Source of the DNA: a virus
DNA length: 29,308 nucleotides
IMG/VR virus record: IMGVR_UViG_3300046516_000262
Location: 1-29,308 of that record
Reading direction: 5' to 3' (one strand)
The translations under genes and the position numbers were made by a program. Each line of letters begins with the position of its first letter. Positions within the stretch are counted from its first letter, which is position 1. This document shows positions 1 to 7,720 of this stretch, one piece after another. The notes beneath the pieces were generated by a model. It saw only the letters and a program-made list of their open reading frames with translations. It had not been told where the DNA came from and made no database searches.

Positions 1-2
1 AC

Positions 3-716
3 AGTCAGGCAATGGTGGAGAACCTTGTCGGCCTGTCTCAGCAACGCGAGAAGATCATCGCTCGTAACTTCGCCAATCACTTCATCAAGCCCCTGTACCT
101 CGAGGTCTACCGTCTGGTTCTGATGAACGAGAAGAAGACCAAGATCATCAGGCTCGCAGGGAACTTCACGGAAGTGAACCCCCAAGAGTGGACCGAGGAA
201 GTCACTTGCACCATCGAACTGAAGCTTGGCTACGGTGAGCAGGAAGCTGAGGCTCAGAAATACATGGGTCTCCATACGTCCCTCTCGGCAATCGATGGGG
301 GCACTGGTCGCCTGTACTCGGAAGCGAACAAGTACGCCCTGATGCAGACCGCCTTGGACAAGACCGGCATCAAGCAGATCAACCGTTACCTCACTGATCC
401 TAGCACCCTCCCGCCTGTCCAGCCTGACCCGAATCAAGTCAAGGCCCAGGAACTCGAGGAACGTCAGGTGGCTGTCCAAGAACAGATGGCTAAGACATCG
501 GCCCAGAAGGTATCTGATCACGCGACCCTTGAACAGATGCGCCTCCAGATCGAGCAGATGCAAGCTCAGTTGGATGCACAGAACAAGAACCGTGAACTCG
601 GTATCAAGGAATTCACTGCTTCGTCTGAACTGGCTCTCAAGACCCATGAACTGGACCTTGTAGAGAAAGAGATGGAGATGAATCCTCCGCAAACCCAAGC
701 GGTCCTCAAGACCTAA
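3..716 (+). CDS. Portal (head-tail connector) protein, C-terminal part
   Basis: The frame is open to the left edge, so this is only the last ~237 residues. The segment with QQREKIIARNF, then IKPLYLEVYRLVL, then an LxGxFxEVNPxEW-like stretch resembles the C-terminal half of podovirus portals of the P22/epsilon15 type, which form the dodecameric DNA entry ring at one capsid vertex. The last ~90 residues (from about QVKAQELEE) are Gln/Glu-rich coiled coil, as in portal barrel or crown regions. It heads the virion run and is followed by a small gene, the scaffold and the capsid protein, the usual order for a portal. The portal call rests on motif likeness and position. Confidence 0.7.
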   Translation, partial: SQAMVENLVGLSQQREKIIARNFANHFIKPLYLEVYRLVLMNEKKTKIIRLAGNFTEVNPQEWTEEVTCTIELKLGYGEQEAEAQKYMGLHTSLSAIDGGTGRLYSEANKYALMQTALDKTGIKQINRYLTDPSTLPPVQPDPNQVKAQELEERQVAVQEQMAKTSAQKVSDHATLEQMRLQIEQMQAQLDAQNKNRELGIKEFTASSELALKTHELDLVEKEMEMNPPQTQAVLKT

Positions 717-725
717 CGATCCCTC

Positions 726-971
726 ATGAGCGAAGAACTCATGCTCAAACGAGGATTGGCGGCTGAAGTGCTCCTGGAGACAGAGGCCTTCACCGTCGTC
801 ATCAACGAGCTATACAACCAATACCTTGCGGAAATCACTGAGAGTGACCTAGGAGCCAAGGAGAAGCGTGAGAACGCCTTCTACCAACTCCGAGCACTCC
901 AGAACGTTACCGCAGAACTCCAAAGTTGGGTCTATGCCAAGGCCCAGCTTCTTACCCCAAACGAAGAGTAA
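726..971 (+). CDS. Small conserved phage protein between portal and scaffold
   Basis: 81 residues, mostly helical, with no signal peptide or membrane segment. The pattern FYQLRALQNVTAELQSWVYAK is a helix that I associate with short proteins found between portal and scaffold genes in podoviruses; no function is established. It starts 9 bases after the portal stop and ends 9 bases before the scaffold start, so it belongs to the same operon. The Shine-Dalgarno match is weak. It could be a minor virion component or an assembly factor; the sequence alone does not decide. Confidence 0.7.
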   Translation: MSEELMLKRGLAAEVLLETEAFTVVINELYNQYLAEITESDLGAKEKRENAFYQLRALQNVTAELQSWVYAKAQLLTPNEE

Positions 972-980
972 TCAAACACT

Positions 981-2018
981 ATGACCACCCAATCGGGCGT
1001 CAACGCTGAACACACCGCCGCGTTGTCCTTTACTGAAGATGACGCAGCAGAACAATTTCTGTCTAGATGGAGCGATAAGGACCCTGAAGAGGTATCCGAA
1101 AGCCCTGAGGAAGAAGACGTAGCTCAAGAGGACGATGAACCGACTGAGCACGAGGCTGAAGAAGAGCATGAAGAAGCCGAAGGAACCGATGAGGACCCTC
1201 AAGAAAGCGACGAGGAGCCTACCGAAGACGACGACCAGGAAGTCGAAGAGGAAGACAAGCCTAAGAAGAAGGCTAAGGTCCTCGATGACGAAGCAAAGGT
1301 CATCGTTAAGGAAGGCGACGAGGAGCACGAGGTATCCGTAAAGGACCTGAAGCGTCTCTATGGTCAAGAAGCAGCACTGACGAAGAAGTCTCAGCAGGTT
1401 GCATCTCAACGCAAGGAAGTGGAAGCCGCTAACCAGAAGGCTGCTGCACAGATTGATCGAATCTATCAGAAGGCCGCTGCCCGTTGGGAGCCGTATTCGA
1501 AGATCGACATGCTGGTCGCAAGCAAGCAACTGGATGCTGAGTCTTTCACCGCCCTCCGCGCTGAAGCACAGGCTGCATGGGATGACTTTCGTTTCATCAC
1601 CCAGGAAGTAGACACGTTCGTAGCGAATGCTAATGAACAACGTCAACAAGCAATGAAGGCTGCAGCAGTCGATGCTGTCAAGACCCTTCAAGAAAAGCTG
1701 CCCGGCTGGAACCAGAAGGTTTATGACGAAGTTCGGTCCTATGGGATCGATAAGGGCTTGGCACCCGAAGTCATCAACAACATGGTCGATGCCAATGCAC
1801 TGCTGATTATCCACAAGGCAATGCAGTTCGACAAGGCGAAGAGTGTCGTGACCAAGAAGGTCAACAACACTCCCAAGAAGGTCCTGAAGACCACCAAGGC
1901 AGTCACATCTAATGACGCCAAGGTCGACAAGACCACCAAGGCCAAGCAACGTCTCAAGACCTCGGGTTCCACCGATGACGCTGCAGACCTGTTCTTGGCT
2001 CGTTGGGCAGCTGAGTAA
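981..2018 (+). CDS. Capsid scaffolding protein
   Basis: 345 residues. Residues ~32-95 are extremely acidic (runs of Glu and Asp), followed by a Lys-rich patch and a long helical, coiled-coil-prone middle (AAxLTKKSQQVASQRKEVEAANQKAAAQ). The C-terminus is basic (KKVNNTPKKVLKTTK). This composition and the position directly before the major capsid gene are typical of internal scaffolds that guide procapsid assembly and then leave. Unusually, an 11-residue motif DDAAxxFLxRW occurs at both ends (residues 20-30 and 332-342). A long antisense frame across the gene is a composition artefact. Scaffold function is inferred from composition and synteny. Confidence 0.8.
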   Translation: MTTQSGVNAEHTAALSFTEDDAAEQFLSRWSDKDPEEVSESPEEEDVAQEDDEPTEHEAEEEHEEAEGTDEDPQESDEEPTEDDDQEVEEEDKPKKKAKVLDDEAKVIVKEGDEEHEVSVKDLKRLYGQEAALTKKSQQVASQRKEVEAANQKAAAQIDRIYQKAAARWEPYSKIDMLVASKQLDAESFTALRAEAQAAWDDFRFITQEVDTFVANANEQRQQAMKAAAVDAVKTLQEKLPGWNQKVYDEVRSYGIDKGLAPEVINNMVDANALLIIHKAMQFDKAKSVVTKKVNNTPKKVLKTTKAVTSNDAKVDKTTKAKQRLKTSGSTDDAADLFLARWAAE

Positions 2019-2048
2019 TCAATCCCTCTCTCCATTTAGGAAAACACA

Positions 2049-2990
2049 ATGAGCAATACCGCATTTAAGACGTACGACCAAGTTGGTATCAAGGAAGACA
2101 TCAGCGACGTTATCTCGAACATCTCGCCTACGGCTACCCCGTTCCAGACGATGATCAAGAGCGAGAACATCCAGAACACGCTGTTCCAATGGCAAGAAGA
2201 CTCGCTGGCTACGGTTGCTGTCAACGCAACGCTTGAAGGCGCTGATGCTACGGACAGCGTGCTGAACCCGACCGTGATGCGTTCGAACTACACCCAGATT
2301 CTCTCGAAGACGGTGCGAGTGTCGAACACGGCTGATACGGTCAGCACCTATGGTCGTGCCAAGGAAACGGCTTACCAACTCGGTAAGAAGTCGGCTGAAC
2401 TGAAGCGTGAATTCGAATACCACCTCATCGGTATCTCGCAGAACGCTGCTGTTGGTTCGGAGTCGGTGGTTCGCAAGTTCGGTAACGTCTGGGGCACGGG
2501 TGCAAGTGGTGTTGCACAAATCTCCGCAGGTAACGTTGTGGACCACACGGCTACCCCGGTTGCCCTTACGGAAAACGACATCCTGACGGCTAACCAGAAC
2601 CTGTATCAAGCTGGTGGTGAGGCTACGGTCCTGATGATCAAGCCTGCTGACTCGCTGATCGTGGCTGGCTTCACGGCTGCTGCTGGTCGCTACCGTACGT
2701 TTGATGGTTCGGCTGACCGTACCGTGGTGAACGTTGTGGACCTCTACGTCTCGCCGTTCGGTGAACAGAAGGTTGTCATCAACCGCTTCATGAAGGCTGA
2801 CCGTGCCCTCCTGTTCAACCCGGTCAACTGGAAGGTTGCGGTTCTCCGTCCGTGGTCGCGTATTCCGCTGGCTATCACGGGTGATGCACACCGCGAGGAA
2901 ATTGTTGGTGAGTTCTCGCTGAAGCACCTGAACACGGGTGCCTCGGGCGCAGTCATCGGCCTTACCGGCGCAAACCCGATGCTTCCGTAA
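2049..2990 (+). CDS. Major capsid protein, SU10/DUF5309 type
   Basis: 313 residues. The N-terminus (TYDQVGIKEDISDVISNISP, then TPFQTMI) and the stretch VRVSNTADTVSTYGRAKETAYQ with KSAELKREFEYHLIG are hallmarks of the SU10-type major capsid family (DUF5309), an HK97-fold shell protein. It is not a T7 gp10-type capsid. AGGAAAA lies 8 bases before the ATG. Codon use is strongly biased (Ser mostly TCG, Thr mostly ACG/ACC, Leu CTG), as expected for the most highly expressed virion gene. The scaffold precedes it and several hairpins, one terminator-like, follow. Confidence 0.92.
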   Translation: MSNTAFKTYDQVGIKEDISDVISNISPTATPFQTMIKSENIQNTLFQWQEDSLATVAVNATLEGADATDSVLNPTVMRSNYTQILSKTVRVSNTADTVSTYGRAKETAYQLGKKSAELKREFEYHLIGISQNAAVGSESVVRKFGNVWGTGASGVAQISAGNVVDHTATPVALTENDILTANQNLYQAGGEATVLMIKPADSLIVAGFTAAAGRYRTFDGSADRTVVNVVDLYVSPFGEQKVVINRFMKADRALLFNPVNWKVAVLRPWSRIPLAITGDAHREEIVGEFSLKHLNTGASGAVIGLTGANPMLP

Positions 2991-3003
2991 GCATCTGAAG
3001 GAT

Positions 3004-3033
3004 AACCAGTAGATTCCTGCTGGTTCCTAGTTT
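3004..3033 (+). terminator. Hairpin after the capsid gene
   Basis: AACCAGTAG (3004-3012) pairs with CTGCTGGTT (3017-3025) around ATTC, a 9-bp stem with one G-T pair, followed by CCTAGTTTC. It lies 14 bases past the capsid stop. The U-tract is poor, so it may attenuate or act as an mRNA 3'-end stabiliser. A second weaker hairpin (GGGG 3041-3044 with CCCC 3055-3058) follows. Confidence 0.5.
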
Positions 3034-3074
3034 CATCCTTGGGGTCCCTAGCGGCCCCATCCCAATTCCTTTAC

Positions 3075-3114
3075 GTCCTGTGCTGCTCCTACTCTCGGTA
3101 GCACGGACCTTTTA
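3075..3114 (+). terminator. Terminator-like hairpin before the next gene
   Basis: GTCC-T-GTGCT (3075-3084) pairs with AGCAC-GGAC (3100-3108), 9 bp with one bulged T, followed by CTTTTATA. With the hairpin at 3004 it forms a structured capsid/post-capsid junction, comparable in position to the terminator after the T7 capsid gene. It probably lowers readthrough into the distal virion genes. Confidence 0.5.
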
Positions 3115-3119
3115 TACCT

Positions 3120-3413
3120 ATGAAACAACTGCACGATATCAAGTTCAACTTCGATGACAACACAGACGGGTTGATCATTGAAAAGTCGCAGCACATTCCC
3201 GAAAGTTTCCTCGAAAACCTTAAGCAAAAGCGCTTCGAGTCTATGAATACTCGGGAAAGTGAATACCAGCATGTAGCTTCCGTCCCAGTCTGTCTCGTTG
3301 AGAAGTGGTTGAAGGAAGGCTACGATGTTCACCAAGAACCTATTCGTAAGACCGTGGCTAAACTCAAGGCAGAAGGTTTGGATTACTTCCTCGCAACGGG
3401 GAAGAGTGTTTGA
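3120..3413 (+). CDS. Conserved hypothetical virion-region protein
   Basis: 97 residues, soluble, no membrane segment. The core VASVPVCLVEKWLKEGYDVHQEPIRKTVAKLKAEGLDYF has the pattern of a short protein I recognise as recurring right after the capsid gene in phages with SU10-type heads; its role is unknown. It starts 11 bases after the hairpin at 3075-3108. Its TGA overlaps the ATG of the HNH gene (TGATG), so the HNH gene is translationally coupled to it. It may be a head-completion or decoration factor, but that is only positional inference. Confidence 0.7.
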   Translation: MKQLHDIKFNFDDNTDGLIIEKSQHIPESFLENLKQKRFESMNTRESEYQHVASVPVCLVEKWLKEGYDVHQEPIRKTVAKLKAEGLDYFLATGKSV

Positions 3414-3847
3414 TGAAAACCTGCACTAAGTGTGGGGAGACTAAGCCGGATACAACAGAGTTTTTCAGGAAGGGATCAAAGACAGTTTCCCACTCTTACT
3501 GCAAGCCTTGCGACCGCAAGTACCACTATGCGCGTAGGCAGACGCTCCCAGGCCCCGCTGCCAGCGCTAAGTTTGTCAATTACAGAAACTCCGACAAGCG
3601 TAAGAAGCTCGACAACGACCTAACGCTGGAGTTCGTCCTAGAGAAGTCCTACGAACCTTGCCACTACTGCGGAACCCTCGATGGTTTCCGTGGGCTTGAC
3701 CGTTTAGACAACTCAATCGGCCATCTCCAATCCAACGTCGTCCCCTGTTGCCACCTTTGCAACTACGCCCGTAATGATCACTTCACTCCCGAAGAGTTCA
3801 AGTTGATTGGGGCAGCTATCGCTCAAATAAGGAGCAACCGTAAATGA
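3413..3847 (+). CDS. HNH endonuclease (probable free-standing homing nuclease)
   Basis: 144 residues. An N-terminal zinc finger (CTKCGETKP with CKPCDRKY) precedes the HNH core: CHYCGTL, GLDRLDNSIGHLQSNVVPCCHLCNYARND. The catalytic region follows the usual CxxC, D-R-x-D-N, N-V-V-P-C-C, C-N pattern. Such proteins nick or cut DNA and are typical mobile intruders in phage virion operons. The gene sits between a conserved small gene and the adaptor, overlapping both by 1-4 bases (TGATG upstream, ATGA downstream). No intron or inverted repeats are seen around it. Confidence 0.85.
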   Translation: MKTCTKCGETKPDTTEFFRKGSKTVSHSYCKPCDRKYHYARRQTLPGPAASAKFVNYRNSDKRKKLDNDLTLEFVLEKSYEPCHYCGTLDGFRGLDRLDNSIGHLQSNVVPCCHLCNYARNDHFTPEEFKLIGAAIAQIRSNRK

Positions 3848-4455
3848 CTCTTGCAGACCTCCGTTCCCAACTGCTGGCAATCCTTAATCGTAACGACTGC
3901 AGCACAAGCCTAGCGAACACCTTCATCAACCAAGCCCAGACTCGCATTGAGCGAACCCTTCGTATCCCTGGTATGGAGAAGTCCTCGGTAGTCACAGGGA
4001 ACGAAGATCCTGCTACCGATGCCATCATCATCCCTGTGGACTTCCTGCAGATGAAGTACCTCTATACAGGCTGCTACCTGTTGGAGAACAAGGACATCGG
4101 TCACTTCCTAAGGCTCCCTAAGAACATTGGGGACCCGAAGTATTACTGTCGTATCGGTGCGTCGTACATGCTTAAGCCTGCGGTATCCCCGGGCCAAGAA
4201 GTCTACTTGGTCTACTACGCATCGCAGCCGTCTCTGGTCAACGATACAGACACCAATCTCTTCTCTACGGTCGCATCTGACCTGCTCCTCTATGCAGCCT
4301 TGTCGTATGCCACGGATTACTTCGTGGATGACCGGGTGACTGCTTTTGAGGCTCGCTTCACTTCTCTCTTCGGTGATCTGGTCGAACAGGCTAATCAGAC
4401 AGATATGGAGCAAAGCGCACAGCAGATCGCCCCTGCATACAACATGGAGTATTAA
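3844..4455 (+). CDS. Head-tail adaptor protein
   Basis: 203 residues. The opening TLADLRSQLLAILNRNDCSTSLANTFINQAQTRIERTLRIP, then a central PxDFLQMKYLY segment, a YYASxPSLVNDTDTN stretch and a late helical TSLFGDLVEQANQTD region match the SU10-like phage adaptor family that docks beneath the portal. AAGGAG lies 11 bases upstream, inside the end of the HNH gene, and the start overlaps its stop as ATGA. In SU10-like phages the adaptor follows the capsid block, consistent with this arrangement. Confidence 0.8.
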   Translation: MTLADLRSQLLAILNRNDCSTSLANTFINQAQTRIERTLRIPGMEKSSVVTGNEDPATDAIIIPVDFLQMKYLYTGCYLLENKDIGHFLRLPKNIGDPKYYCRIGASYMLKPAVSPGQEVYLVYYASQPSLVNDTDTNLFSTVASDLLLYAALSYATDYFVDDRVTAFEARFTSLFGDLVEQANQTDMEQSAQQIAPAYNMEY

Positions 4456-5867
4456 TGAGCGATTCCCAATCCAGTTTCTTCTATGGGACCGCAGTGGCCC
4501 CTGAGGTGAACTCCACGGATGCCCTGCTGGACGAGTTGGAGTCTCAGGTAGCTACGGTTACCGCTGCGAACACTCAGGCTCAACAGGCTTCCTCGGATGC
4601 CATTGCTGCTGCGAATAACGCTGCGATCTCTGAGGCTAACGTAGCAACACTGTCTCAGGAAGCCAACGACACTCTGTCCCAGGCTAACACCGCACTGGCT
4701 GCGGCGAATGCTGCTGTTACCTCCGCACAAGGGTCCGCTACAGCCGCTGCTGGTTCAGCCTCTGCTGCCTCTGCTAGTGCCTCTGCGGCTTCCTCGAGTC
4801 AGACTGCAGCCGCTTCCTCGGCAACCACGGCTTCCACTGCTGCTACCAATGCAGGTGCCAGTCAAACGGCTGCGGCATCTTCGGCATCCTCAGCTTCCAC
4901 TAGCGCTTCCTCGGCTTCCACGAGCGCTTCGAATGCCTCTGCCTCGGCTACCTCTGCGGCTACCCAGGCAACCAATAGCTCCAACTCGGCTATCTCGGCT
5001 AGTGGTTCGGCTACTACGGCTACTACTCAGGCTGGCATTGCGACCACTCAGGCTTCCAATGCTTCCACGAGCGCTACGAATGCCTCAGGGTACGCAGCTA
5101 ATGCCCTGACTAGTCAGAACGCTGCTGCAGCTTCGGCCTCCTTGGCAGCGAGCTTCACTCCGTCTCTGGCGGGTAAGAACGTCCTACTGAACCCCCGGTT
5201 CGTTATCAACCAGCGAGCGTATACGTCTGGGGCTGCAACCACGATTGCAAACCAGTACACCCTTGACCGCTGGCGAGTCGTCACCCTTGGTCAGAACGTC
5301 TCCTTCACTTCCTCGGGTAACGGTAATCAGATTACTGCCCCTGCAGGCGGTATTGAACAGGTTGTCGAGGCTATCAACGTTGCTGGGGGTACCTACACCC
5401 TTAGTTGGACCGGGACAGCCACGGCTACCATCAACGGCACAAGCATCTCCAAGGGTGGTCAAGTAACGCTCCCAGCGAATACCAATGCGACCGTCAGGTT
5501 CATCGGGGGTACGTGTAGTCTCCCACAACTTGAGGCAGGGTCTGTAGCCTCCCCTGTGGAGTTCCGGTTCTTCCAGCACGAGCTTGATATGTGTCAGCGG
5601 TACTACATCCCTCAGGGTGCCACGGTGATCTACTCGGCTCGAGTTACATCTGGAGATAGTTACTTCATCAGCACTCAGTTCATCAAACGTATGCGGGGTG
5701 CCCCCACCATCGTTGCCACACAGTCCGGGGGTACCGCTTCTTTCCCGAGCACCAACCCCACTAGCATCGTCGGCTCTGCCTTTGGATTCTCCTGCACTCT
5801 GCCTGCAGCCAGTGGTACCGGTGTGGGCACGTATGGGTTTGTCTACACAGCAGACGCGGAGCTTTAA
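4455..5867 (+). CDS. Tail fibre protein with Ala/Ser-rich shaft
   Basis: 470 residues. Residues 1-35 (SSFFYGTAVAPEVNSTDALLDELE) look like a virion-attachment peptide. Residues ~36-230 are a low-complexity Ala/Ser/Thr helix (ASAASASASAASSSQTAAAS and similar), a coiled-coil trimeric shaft. From ~235 the receptor-binding part begins: GKNVLLNPRFVINQRAYTSG, YTLDRW, then a beta-sandwich-like carbohydrate-binding segment ending with VEFRFFQHELDMCQRYY, a recurring fibre-tip pattern. The fibre binds the host surface. It starts in a TAATG overlap with the adaptor stop, with GGAG 7 bases upstream. The repetitive shaft DNA could recombine. Confidence 0.88.
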   Translation: MSDSQSSFFYGTAVAPEVNSTDALLDELESQVATVTAANTQAQQASSDAIAAANNAAISEANVATLSQEANDTLSQANTALAAANAAVTSAQGSATAAAGSASAASASASAASSSQTAAASSATTASTAATNAGASQTAAASSASSASTSASSASTSASNASASATSAATQATNSSNSAISASGSATTATTQAGIATTQASNASTSATNASGYAANALTSQNAAAASASLAASFTPSLAGKNVLLNPRFVINQRAYTSGAATTIANQYTLDRWRVVTLGQNVSFTSSGNGNQITAPAGGIEQVVEAINVAGGTYTLSWTGTATATINGTSISKGGQVTLPANTNATVRFIGGTCSLPQLEAGSVASPVEFRFFQHELDMCQRYYIPQGATVIYSARVTSGDSYFISTQFIKRMRGAPTIVATQSGGTASFPSTNPTSIVGSAFGFSCTLPAASGTGVGTYGFVYTADAEL

Positions 5868-5870
5868 TCA

Positions 5871-6293
5871 ATGACGTACACAGTAGCAACACAAGGGGTC
5901 ACCAGAGACTCCGATGGAGCCTACATCCCTCAGGACCCTCAGAACACCGATTGGATCCTCTACCAACAGTGGGTAGCCCAAGGGAACACCGCAACGGTCC
6001 CTCAGGTCTCCCCTGCAGTCCTTCAGGCTTCCCTAGTAGCCACAGTCCAGTCGATCATGGATACCAAGGCCCAAGGCTACGGCTACGACAGTGTGACTAC
6101 TGCTGTGACCTATGCCGATGAGCCTACGGTTCCTAAGTTCCAGTCTGAAGGTCAAGCGTTCCGTTCATGGCGTTCTGATGTATGGGCTGCTTGCTATGCG
6201 TACCTAGCCCAGGTTCAAGCAGGGACCAAGGCGTTCCCAACGGCCTCTGACCTCCCGGGGCTGATCCCTAAGTTCCCCTTGGATACCCCATGA
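5871..6293 (+). CDS. Tail fibre-associated / fibre assembly-like protein
   Basis: 140 residues, soluble. The C-terminal half (KAQGYGYDSVTTAVTYADEP, then FQSEGQAFRSWRSDVWAACY) is a domain common in phage tail-fibre accessory proteins (DUF4376-like), usually placed next to a fibre gene. The N-terminus has a Pro/Gln-rich region (IPQDPQNTDW). It lies 3 bases after the fibre stop, with GGAG in the fibre end 11 bases upstream of the ATG. Likely roles are chaperoning fibre trimerisation or a small fibre-tip component. Confidence 0.72.
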   Translation: MTYTVATQGVTRDSDGAYIPQDPQNTDWILYQQWVAQGNTATVPQVSPAVLQASLVATVQSIMDTKAQGYGYDSVTTAVTYADEPTVPKFQSEGQAFRSWRSDVWAACYAYLAQVQAGTKAFPTASDLPGLIPKFPLDTP

Positions 6294-6514
6294 AGAAGTA
6301 CCTATGGAACCTCTTGGTTGCCTTGGACGAACTGACCAACGCAATCCTCCTTGGTGACCCTAGGGAGACCATCTCGAGCCGTGCTGACAAGGCGATGAAC
6401 GAGGGGAAACGTTGGGGCTGCGTCCTCTGCAAGCTCCTGAACTACATCCAGAAGGATCACTGCCAGAAGTCCCTTGATCCCCTTGTGGGTGACAAAGCAA
6501 TCATTCCAGACTAA
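6290..6514 (+). CDS. Conserved hypothetical protein at the lysis cassette
   Basis: 74 residues. The pattern LDELTNAILLGDPRETISSRADKA, then GKRWGCVLCKLLNYIQKDHC is familiar from short proteins located just before phage endolysins; the Cys pair and late His/Cys could bind metal. No confident signal peptide: the N-terminal WNLLVAL is only weakly hydrophobic. The ATG overlaps the previous TGA (ATGA). It may belong to lysis control but its function is not established. Confidence 0.7.
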   Translation: MKKYLWNLLVALDELTNAILLGDPRETISSRADKAMNEGKRWGCVLCKLLNYIQKDHCQKSLDPLVGDKAIIPD

Positions 6515-6522
6515 GGACAACC

Positions 6523-6993
6523 ATGACTTGGCAAACAGAAGCTACCAAGCTCATCCAGTCCTTCGAAGGATGCAAGCTTACGGCTTATCCTGACCCTGCG
6601 ACTGGTGGGGCACCTTGGACCATTGGCTATGGGGCTACAGGTCCGGGGATCGCCAAGGGAACCGTATGGACCCAGGCACAGGCTGACGCTGACCTACTGG
6701 CTCGTGTACAGGCCCTTGGGACCTTCATCGACTCAGAGGTCAAGATTCACCTGACGGACGACGAGAAGGCTGCACTCATCTCATTCACGTACAACGTGGG
6801 ACGAGGTAACTTTGATCACAGCACCTTGCTCAAGAAGCTGAACGCTGGGGACATCGAAGGTGCAGCCAAGGAATTCCTTAAGTGGAACCTCGCGGCTGGC
6901 AAGGTAATGGCCGGACTAACAAAACGAAGAAGCGGGGAGATGGCCGAGTTCCTACTTGGTGCAGACTTTACCCAACAACAGAGAGCAGCATGA
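6523..6993 (+). CDS. Endolysin, T4-like lysozyme (GH24 muramidase)
   Basis: 156 residues. The catalytic triad pattern E-8-D-T is visible: E15 in QSFEGC, D24 in AYPDP, T33 in PWTIGYG. Later family motifs are LTDDEKAALISFTYNVG and LTKRRSGEMAEFL. The enzyme cleaves the MurNAc-GlcNAc bond of peptidoglycan. There is no signal peptide or SAR helix, so it should stay cytoplasmic until a holin opens the membrane; two small membrane proteins follow. AAGGAC lies 6 bases before the ATG. Length is normal for the family. Confidence 0.93.
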   Translation: MTWQTEATKLIQSFEGCKLTAYPDPATGGAPWTIGYGATGPGIAKGTVWTQAQADADLLARVQALGTFIDSEVKIHLTDDEKAALISFTYNVGRGNFDHSTLLKKLNAGDIEGAAKEFLKWNLAAGKVMAGLTKRRSGEMAEFLLGADFTQQQRAA

Positions 6994-7214
6994 CAGACAT
7001 TGACAACAGGCTCTCGCGTCTGGAGTTCAGAGCGGAAGCTACGGACAAGGACATCTCAACCTTGCGTGAGTCCCAAGCGGTCTTCGGGAAAAGCCTAGAG
7101 GCTATCGAGAAGACACTCCTTCAAATTAAGTACGCCCTCTATGGGGGTGGCATCGTGTTCGCACTGAGCACTCTGGGCCTCAAGGAAACCATCCTGAAGC
7201 TCGTCCTACATTAA
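6990..7214 (+). CDS. Small coiled-coil plus C-terminal membrane helix protein (lysis region)
   Basis: 74 residues counted from the ATG that overlaps the endolysin TGA (ATGA), preferred over longer in-frame readings inside the endolysin. The N-terminal ~45 residues are a charged amphipathic helix (DNRLSRLEFRAEATDKDISTLRE); residues ~47-68 (YALYGGGIVFALSTLGLKETI) form one membrane span. The layout resembles XhlA-like haemolysin-associated or antiholin/holin-partner proteins. Its place between endolysin and holin supports a lysis role. Confidence 0.7.
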   Translation: MTDIDNRLSRLEFRAEATDKDISTLRESQAVFGKSLEAIEKTLLQIKYALYGGGIVFALSTLGLKETILKLVLH

Positions 7215-7224
7215 AGGTAACACC

Positions 7225-7413
7225 ATGGCAATTTCTCTTGATCGTTTCAAAGAGCCTTCGACGTGGGCTGGACTCGCTGTCCTGGCTCAGATCATCGCCC
7301 CTGCAGTTGGTCTGCACGGTGACGTTGGTACTGCGGTGACTTCGGTTGGCGCTGCGGCTGCTGCAGTCCTCGCGGTCGTGAAGGCTGAACAAGCGGCAAC
7401 ACCTCCTGCATAA
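7225..7413 (+). CDS. Holin-like protein
   Basis: 62 residues with two hydrophobic segments (residues ~13-31, WAGLAVLAQIIAPAVGL; ~37-55, AVTSVGAAAAAVLAVV) separated by a short GDVG turn and flanked by charged ends. This is a small two-span holin layout. It would permeabilise the inner membrane and let the cytoplasmic endolysin out. AAAGGTAA precedes the ATG. It is the last gene of the rightward virion/lysis operon and ends just before a bidirectional terminator. Confidence 0.75.
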   Translation: MAISLDRFKEPSTWAGLAVLAQIIAPAVGLHGDVGTAVTSVGAAAAAVLAVVKAEQAATPPA

Positions 7414-7416
7414 AAC

Positions 7417-7461
7417 AAAAAACCCCCTCGGTTTCCTTTACGGATTCCTTGGGGGTTTTTT
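7417..7461. terminator. Bidirectional terminator between converging operons
   Basis: AAAAAACCCCC (7417-7427) faces GGGGGTTTTTT (7451-7461), an 11-bp arm pair with A-tract and T-tract on either side, so it can stop transcription from both strands. It separates the rightward lysis operon from the leftward lipoprotein/plasmid block. Confidence 0.85.
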
Positions 7462-7465
7462 CGTT

Positions 7466-7693
7466 TCAGTTTGATACTACGGTTGCGCCACAGGTGGCCA
7501 CACAGACCTTCAGGGATTCATTACACCCCGCTTGGGCAGCTAGGGGGAACAGTTTGAATCCTGTTTGACACTCCGAGTATTCCGAGGCACACGCTCGGGA
7601 GCACTGCTTGTCTGCGTTCGTGTAGTCGATGTGAGGAGCCGTGACACAGCCAGATAGTGTAACTACGAATAGCGCGGCGATTAGGGTTTTCAT
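7466..7693 (-). CDS. Small cysteine-rich lipoprotein
   Basis: 75 residues from the chosen ATG at 7693. The start is MKTLIAALFVVTLSGC, a signal peptide with lipobox L-S-G-C, so the mature protein would be lipidated at Cys16. The mature part has six further Cys (CSRACASEYSEC and later), likely disulfide-bonded in the periplasm. A longer reading to 7744 would run through a DnaA box and an iteron and is disfavoured. It is not nested in another gene, so it is not an Rz1 spanin of the usual type. It may be a lysogenic-conversion or superinfection-exclusion factor; that is inference. Confidence 0.7.
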   Translation of the reverse strand: MKTLIAALFVVTLSGCVTAPHIDYTNADKQCSRACASEYSECQTGFKLFPLAAQAGCNESLKVCVATCGATVVSN

Positions 7694-7720
7694 GTAGGTT
7701 TTTAAGTTTGACTCGGAGCC

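Noticed and set aside
972-1949. Long open frame antisense to the scaffold gene
   Set aside because: It mirrors the repetitive acidic Glu/Asp codons of the scaffold; the product is a Leu/Phe-rich sequence without family motifs.
2019-2927. Open frame antisense to the capsid gene
   Set aside because: Arises from biased capsid codons (TCG, ACG); no Shine-Dalgarno or homology-like motif.
4560-5150. Tandem DNA repeats as a mobile or CRISPR-like array
   Set aside because: The repetition follows Ala/Ser codons of the tail-fibre shaft and has no spacer-repeat periodicity.
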